Shown piece by piece: positions 58,501 through 64,000 of a stretch of 64,000 nt of DNA (the stretch's first letter is position 1; each line of letters starts with the position of its first letter). A program made the translations under genes and the position numbers. The notes below the pieces were generated by a model that was given only the letters and a program-made list of their open reading frames with translations, ran no database searches and was not told where the DNA came from. This stretch comes from Eledone cirrhosa. Its lineage: Eukaryota > Mollusca > Cephalopoda > Octopoda > Eledonidae. The DNA lies in NCBI GenBank assembly GCA_964016885.1, contig OZ024741.1, forward strand, positions 28,465,956 through 28,529,955, written 5' to 3'.

Positions 58501-61480
58501 TGGAATATATAGGGATATAACTACATATACAGATACTGTCACTTTTACTACAGTGTAGGTTATTGGTAGATAACTGGTATATATAGGGATATAACTACAC
58601 ATAGATACTGTCAGTGGTACTACAGTGTAAGTTATTGGTAGATAACTGGTATATATAGGGATATAACTACACATAGATATTGTCAGGGTTACTACAGTGT
58701 ATGTGATTGGTATAGAACTGGTATATATAGGGATATAACTACATATAGATACTGTCAGTGGTACTACAGTGTAGGTTATTGGTATATAACTGGTATATAT
58801 AGGGATATAACTACATATAGATACTGTCAGTGGTACTACAGTGTAGGCTATTGGTATATAACTGGTATATATAGGGATATAACTACATATAGATATTGTA
58901 AGTGGTACTACAGTGTAGGTTATTGGTAGATAACTGGTATATATAGGGATATAACTACATATAGATACTATCAGTGTTAGTACAGTAAAGAATATTGGTA
59001 GAGAACTGGTATATATAGGGATAGAACTACATATAGATACTGTCAGTGGTACTACAGTGTAGGTTATTGGTATATAACTGGTATATATAAGGATATAACT
59101 ACATATAGATACTGTCAGTGGTACTACAGTGTAGGTTATTGGTATATAACTGGTATATATAGGGATATAACTACGTAAAGATACTGTCAGTGGTACTGCA
59201 GTGTAGGTTATTGGTAGATAACTGGTATATATAGGGATATAACTACATATAGATACTGTCAGTGGTACTACAGTGTAGATTATTGGTAGATAACAGTTAT
59301 ATGTAGTGATATAACTACATATAGATACTGTCAGTGGTACTACAGTGTAGGTTATTGGTAGATAACTGGTATATATAGGGATATAACTACATATAGATAC
59401 TGTCAGTGGTACTACAGTGTAGGTTATTGGTATATTACTGGAATATATAGGGATATAACTACACATAGATACTCTCAGTGGTACTACAGTGTAGGTTATT
59501 GGTATATAACTGGTATATATAGGGATATAGCTACATATAGATACTGTCAGTGGTACTACATTGTAGGTTATTGGTATATAACTGGAATATATAGCGATAT
59601 AACTACACATAGATACTGTCAGTGGTACTACAGTGTAGGTTATTGGTATATAACTGGTATATATAGGGATACAACTACATATAGATACTGTCAGTGGTAC
59701 CATAGTGTAGGTTATTGGTATATAACTGGTATATATAGGGATATAACTACACATAGATACTGTCAGTGGTACTACAGAGTAGGTTATTGGTAGATAACTG
59801 GTATATATAGGGATATAACTACGTATAGATACTGTCAGTGGTACTACAGTGTAGGTTATTGGTAGAGAACTGGTATATATAGGGATATAACTACATATAG
59901 ATACTGTCAGTGGTACTACAGTGTAAGTTATTGCTAGATAACTGGTATATATGGGGATATAACTACATATAGATACTGTCAGTGGTACTACGGTGTAGGT
60001 TATTGGTAGCTAACTGGTATATATAGGGACATAACTACATATAGATACTGTCAATTGTACTACAGTGTAGATTATTGGTAGATAACTGGTATATATAGGG
60101 ATATAACTACATATAGATACTGTCAGTGTTACTACAGTGTAGGTTATTGGTAGATAACTGGTATATATAGTGATATAACTACATATAGATACTGTCAGTG
60201 GTACTACAGTGTAGGTTATTGGTAGATAACTGGTATATATAGGGATATAAATACATATAGATACTGTCAGTGGTACTACAGTCTATGTTAATGGTAGATA
60301 ACTGGTATATATAGGGGTATAACTACATAGAGATACTGACAGTGGTACTACAGTGTAGGTTATTGGTAGATAACTGGTATATATAGGGATATAACTACAC
60401 ATAGATACTGTCAGTGGTACTACAGTGTAGGTTATTGGTATATAACTGGTACATACAGGAATATAACTACATATAGATACTGTCAGTGGTACTATAGTGT
60501 AGGTTATTGGTATATAACTGGTATATATAGGGATATAACTACACATACATACTGTCAGTGGTACTACAGTGTAGGTTATTGGTAGATAACTGGTATATAT
60601 AGGGATATAACTACATATAGATACTGACAGTGGTACTACAGTGTAGGTTATTGGTAGATAACTGGTATATATAGGGATATGACTACATATAGATACTGTC
60701 AGTGGTACTACAGTGTAGGTTATTGGTATATAACTGGAATATATAGGGATATAACTACATATACAGATACCGTCAGTTTTACTACAGTGTAGGTTATTGG
60801 TAGATAACTGGTATATATAGGGATATAACTACACATAGATACTGTCAGTGGTACTACAGTGTAAGTTATTGGTAGATAACTGGTATATGTAGGGATATAA
60901 CTACACATAGATACTGTCAGTGTTACTACAGTGTAGGTTATTGGTATAGAACTGGTATATATAGGATATAACTACATATAGATACGGTCAGTGGTACTAC
61001 AGTGTAGGTTATTGGTATATAACTGGTATATATAGGGATATAACTACATATAGATACTGTCAGTGGTACTACAGTGTAGGTTATTGGTAGATAACTGGTA
61101 TATATAGGGATATAACTACATATAGATACTATCAGTGTTAGTACAGTAAAGATTATTGGTAGAGAATTGGTATATATAGGGATAGAACTACATATAGATA
61201 CTGTCAGTGGTACTACAGTGTAGGTTATTGGTATATAACTGGTATATATAGGGATATAACTACATATAGATACTGTCAGTGGTACTACAGTGTAGGTTAT
61301 TGGTATATAACTGGTATATATAGGGATATAACTACATATAGATACTGTCAGTGTTACTACAGTGTAGGTTATTGGTATATAACTGGTATATATAGGGATA
61401 TAACTACATATAGATACTGTCAGTGGTACTACAGTGTAGGTTATTGGTATATAACTGGTATATATAGGGATATAACTACA
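55528..61480. repeat. Hybrid higher-order repeat, copy R3
   Basis: This copy matches R1 at constant offset 11106 (44422, 46193, 47380, 49177 and 49614 map to 55528, 57299, 58486, 60283 and 60720). It has a 71-bp monomer (TATATAGGATATAAC, one G short, near 60959-60972) not seen in R1 or R2. At about 61480 it leaves the R1 pattern: R1 goes on to GACAGTTGTAC, while R3 has CATAGACACTG and then the 506-bp repeat. Confidence 0.85.
58486..59754 (-). other. 422-codon open frame, copy in R3, by-product of the repeat
   Basis: This is the 11106-bp-offset copy of the frame at 47380-48648. One replacement is visible, Ser to Cys in the unit with ITTYN, caused by TAACTGTT becoming TAACAGTT on the plus strand. 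As with the first copy, there is no promoter, splice or polyadenylation context distinct from the surrounding satellite. Confidence 0.85.
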
Positions 61481-61512
61481 CATAGACACTGTCAGTGGTA
61501 CTACAGTGTAGG

Positions 61513-62270
61513 TTATTGGTAGATAACTGGTATATATAGGGATATAACTACATATACAGATACTGTCAGTCTTACTACAGTGTAGGTTATTGGTATATAA
61601 CTGGTATATATAGGTGTATAACTACATATAGATACTGACAGTGGTACTACAGTGTAGGTAATTGGTAGATAACTGGTATATATATGGATATAACTACATA
61701 TAGATACTGCCAGTGGTACTACAGTGTAGGTTATTGGTAGATAACTGGTATATATAGGGATATAACTACATATAGATACTGTCAGTGGTACTACAGTGTA
61801 GGTTATTGGTAGAGAACTGGTATATATAGGGTTATAACTACATATAGATACTGTCAGTGGTACTATAGTGTAGGTTATTGGTATATAACTGGTATATATA
61901 GGGATATAACTACACATACATACTGTCAGTGGTACTACAGAGTAGGTTATTGGTAGATAACTGGTATATATAGGGATATAACTACGTATAGATACTGTCA
62001 GTGGTACTACAGTGTAGGTTATTGGTAGATAACTGGTATATATAGGGATATAACTACATATACAGATACTGTCAGTCTTACTACAGTGTAGGTTATTGGT
62101 ATATAACTGGTATATATAGGTGTATAACTACATATAGATACTGACAGTGGTACTACAGTGTAGGTAATTGGTAGATAACTGGTATATATATGGATATAAC
62201 TACATATAGATACTGCCAGTGGTACTACAGTGTAGGTTATTGGTAGATAACTGGTATATATAGGGATATA
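61513..62270. repeat. 506-bp local duplication
   Basis: The series of a 74-bp CATATACAGATAC monomer, then TATAGGTGTATAAC, then GTAGGTAATTGG, then TATATATGGATATAAC with GCCAGTGG begins at 61513 and again at 62019. 506 equals 7 x 72 + 2. The second copy runs about 250 bp before it switches to the pattern of 57439 onwards. The landmarks GGTGTATAAC and GGTAATTGG are found nowhere else in the window. Confidence 0.8.
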
Positions 62271-64000
62271 ACTACACATAGATACTGTCAGTGATACTAG
62301 AGTGTAGGTTACTGGTATATAACTGGAATATATAGCGATATAACTACACATAGATACTGTCAGTGGTACTACAGTGTAGGTTATTGGTATATAACTGGTA
62401 TATATAGGGATATAACTACATATAGATACTGTCAGTGGTACTATAGTGTAGGTTATTGGTATATAACTGGTATATATAGGGATATAACTACACATAGATA
62501 CTGTCAGTGGTACTACAGAGTAGGTTATTGGTAGATAACTGGTATATATAGGGATATAACTACGTATAGATACTGTCAGTGGTACTACAGTGTAGGTTAT
62601 TGGTAGAGAACTGGTATATATAGGGTTATAACTATATAGAGATACTGCCAGTGGTACTACAGTGTAGGTTATTGGTAGATAACTGGTATATATAGGGATA
62701 TAACTACACATAGATAATGTCAGTGGTACAACAATGTAAGCTATTGGTAGATAACTGGTATATATAGGGATATAACTACATATAGATACTGTTAGTGGTA
62801 CTACAGTGTAAGTTATTGCTAGATAACTGGTATATATGGGGATATAACTATATATAGATACTGTCAGTGGTACTACAGTGTAGGTTATTGGTAGATAACT
62901 GGTATATATAGGGACATAACTACATATAGATACTGTCAATGGTACTACAGTGTAGATTATTGGTAGATAACTGGTATATATAGGGATATAACTACATATA
63001 GATACTGTCAGTGTTACTACAGTGTAGGTTATTGGTAGATAACTGGTATATATAGGGATATAACTACATATAGATACGGTCAGTGGTACTACAGTGTAGG
63101 TTATTGGTAGATAACTGGTATATATAGGGATATAACTACGTATAGATACTGTCGGTGGTACTACAGTCTAGGTTAATGGTAGATAACTGGTATATATAGG
63201 GATATAACTACATAGAGATACTGTCAGTGGTACTACAGTGAAGGTTATTGGTAGATAACTGGTATATATAGGGATATAACTATATATAGATACTGTCAGT
63301 GGTACTACAGTGTAGGTTATTGGTATATAACTGGAATATATAGGGATATAACTACATATACAGATACTGTCACTTTTACTACAGTGTAGGTTATTGGTAG
63401 ATAACTGGTATATATAGGGATATAACTACACATAGATACTGTCAGTGGTACTACAGTGTAAGTTATTGGTAGATAACTGGTATATATAGGGATATAACTA
63501 CACATAGATATTGTCAGGGTTACTACAGTGTATGTGATTGGTATAGAACTGGTATATATAGGGATATAACTACATATAGATACTGTCAGTGGTACTACAG
63601 TGTAGGTTATTGGTATATAACTGGTATATATAGGGATATAACTACATATAGATACTGTCAGTGGTACTACAGTGTAGGCTATTGGTATATAACTGGTATA
63701 TATAGGGATATAACTACATATAGATATTGTAAGTGGTACTACAGTGTAGGTTATTGGTAGATAACTGGTATATATAGGGATATAACTACATATAGATACT
63801 ATCAGTGTTAGTACAGTAAAGAATATTGGTAGAGAACTGGTATATATAGGGATAGAACTACATAGAGATACTGTCAGTGGTACTACAGTGTAGGTTATTG
63901 GTATATAACTGGTATATATAAGGATATAACTACATATAGATACTGTCAGTGGTACTACAGTGTAGGTTATTGGTATATAACTGGTATATATAGGGATATA
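62270..64000. repeat. Hybrid higher-order repeat, partial copy R4
   Basis: This matches R3 at offset 4831 (57439 onwards) and R1 at offset 15937, for example GTACAGTAAAGAATATTGG beginning at 47874, 58980 and 63811. The window ends within it. One private change is GTCGGTGG near 63152, where R1 and R3 have GTCAGTGG. The offset 4831 equals 67 x 72 + 7; its odd remainder reflects the 71-bp unit near 60960. Confidence 0.85.

Larger units (their letters stand above)
1..64000. repeat. 72-bp tandem satellite array filling the whole window
   Basis: Reading from end to end, every line is a variant of the same 72-bp unit, always in the same orientation. Key blocks in order within one unit are GGTTATTGG, TAGATAACTGG, TATATATAGGGATATAACTA, CATATAGATACTG, TCAGTGGTACTACAG and TGTA. 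About 888 units fit in 64 kb. The block TATATATAGGGATATAAC is the least variable part; most differences fall in TAG/TAT before ATAAC, in CATATAG/CACATAG, and in the GTGGTAC segment. There is no unique flank, no inserted mobile element and no inversion, so stretches without a gene hold only satellite. An array of this size and purity is typical of eukaryotic heterochromatin; which species or chromosome region cannot be told from this window. Each consensus unit has one GTAC, so RsaI should give a 72-bp ladder. Confidence 0.98.

Noticed and set aside
1..64000. CRISPR array
   Set aside because: Units are contiguous 72-bp copies with no unique spacers between fixed repeats, and no cas-like genes are present.
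1..64000. A family of about 75 genes for a Tyr/Ile/Pro-rich repetitive surface protein
   Set aside because: The frames are open only because 72 is divisible by 3. Variable sites are mostly non-synonymous, starts and stops come from common repeat variants, and no gene signals stand out from the satellite.
1..64000. Homing-endonuclease-like site: TAGGGATA in each monomer resembles the start of the I-SceI target
   Set aside because: Only the first eight bases agree; the rest of the 18-base target is not present.
1..64000. Telomeric repeat, because of frequent TAGGG
   Set aside because: TAGGG occurs once per 72 bp within TATATATAGGGATATAAC. There is no short TTAGGG- or TTTAGGG-type tandem run.
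1..64000. Hundreds of TATA-box promoters (TATATATA in each unit)
   Set aside because: The motif is simply part of the monomer. Without a start site, transcript or associated gene there is no support for a promoter call.
1..64000. Nucleosome-length dimer unit (2 x 72 = 144 bp)
   Set aside because: The TAG/TAT and CATATAG/CACATAG variants do not alternate regularly between neighbouring monomers, so there is no sequence evidence for a 144-bp unit.
1..64000. tRNA, rRNA or other RNA genes
   Set aside because: No segment departs from the satellite consensus by more than a few bases per monomer, so there is no room for an RNA gene.

Overview
The whole window is one uninterrupted tandem satellite array. 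The monomer is 72 bp, AT-rich (the reference monomer at 48244-48315 has 24 G+C in 72, one third), and about 888 monomers follow head to tail in one orientation from base 1 to base 64000. I found no unique sequence, no transposable element, no RNA gene and no convincing protein gene. Tens of kilobases of pure short-period satellite point to a eukaryotic chromosome (heterochromatin, centromere-like, subtelomeric or B-chromosome type DNA). The sequence does not let me name the organism, and neither array edge is inside the window.

Monomers differ at a few recurrent sites (GTAGATAAC or GTATATAAC; CATATAG or CACATAG; TGTCAG or TGACAG; GTGGTAC, GTTGTAC, GTGTTAC or GTCTTAC) and by rare length variants (70, 71, 73 and two kinds of 74 bp). 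These serve as landmarks and reveal higher-order repeats (HORs). Positions 1-18640 are a patchwork of nested duplications of 1156, 1300, 1950, 1008 and 3755 bp. Positions 18042-46805 hold a higher-order repeat of about 6.9 kb (one partial lead-in copy, then copies of 6931, 5128 and 6859 bp, then a fourth). Shared private variants show that these copies alternate as two types, so the true unit is a dimer of about 12 kb. From about 46806 the array changes: a block of about 3.5 kb of other monomers replaces part of that unit, and the hybrid (6634 bp) is itself repeated (44422, 51056 with a net 2162-bp loss, 55528). A last partial copy runs from about 62270 to the window end.

All repeat spacings equal a whole number of 72-bp monomers plus a small remainder. 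Where the intervening indels were tracked, the remainder is odd exactly when one odd-length monomer lies between the compared points. This fits in-register unequal exchange or other homology-driven amplification.

Long reading frames exist on the minus strand only because 72 is divisible by 3 and one of the six frames of the consensus has no stop. They encode a 24-residue repeat made of Tyr, Ile, Thr, Val, Pro and Ser with almost no charged residues, and they end wherever a length variant or one of two recurrent substitutions occurs. I treat them as by-products of the satellite, not genes. I found no protein-based biological system here; the interest lies in the array architecture.
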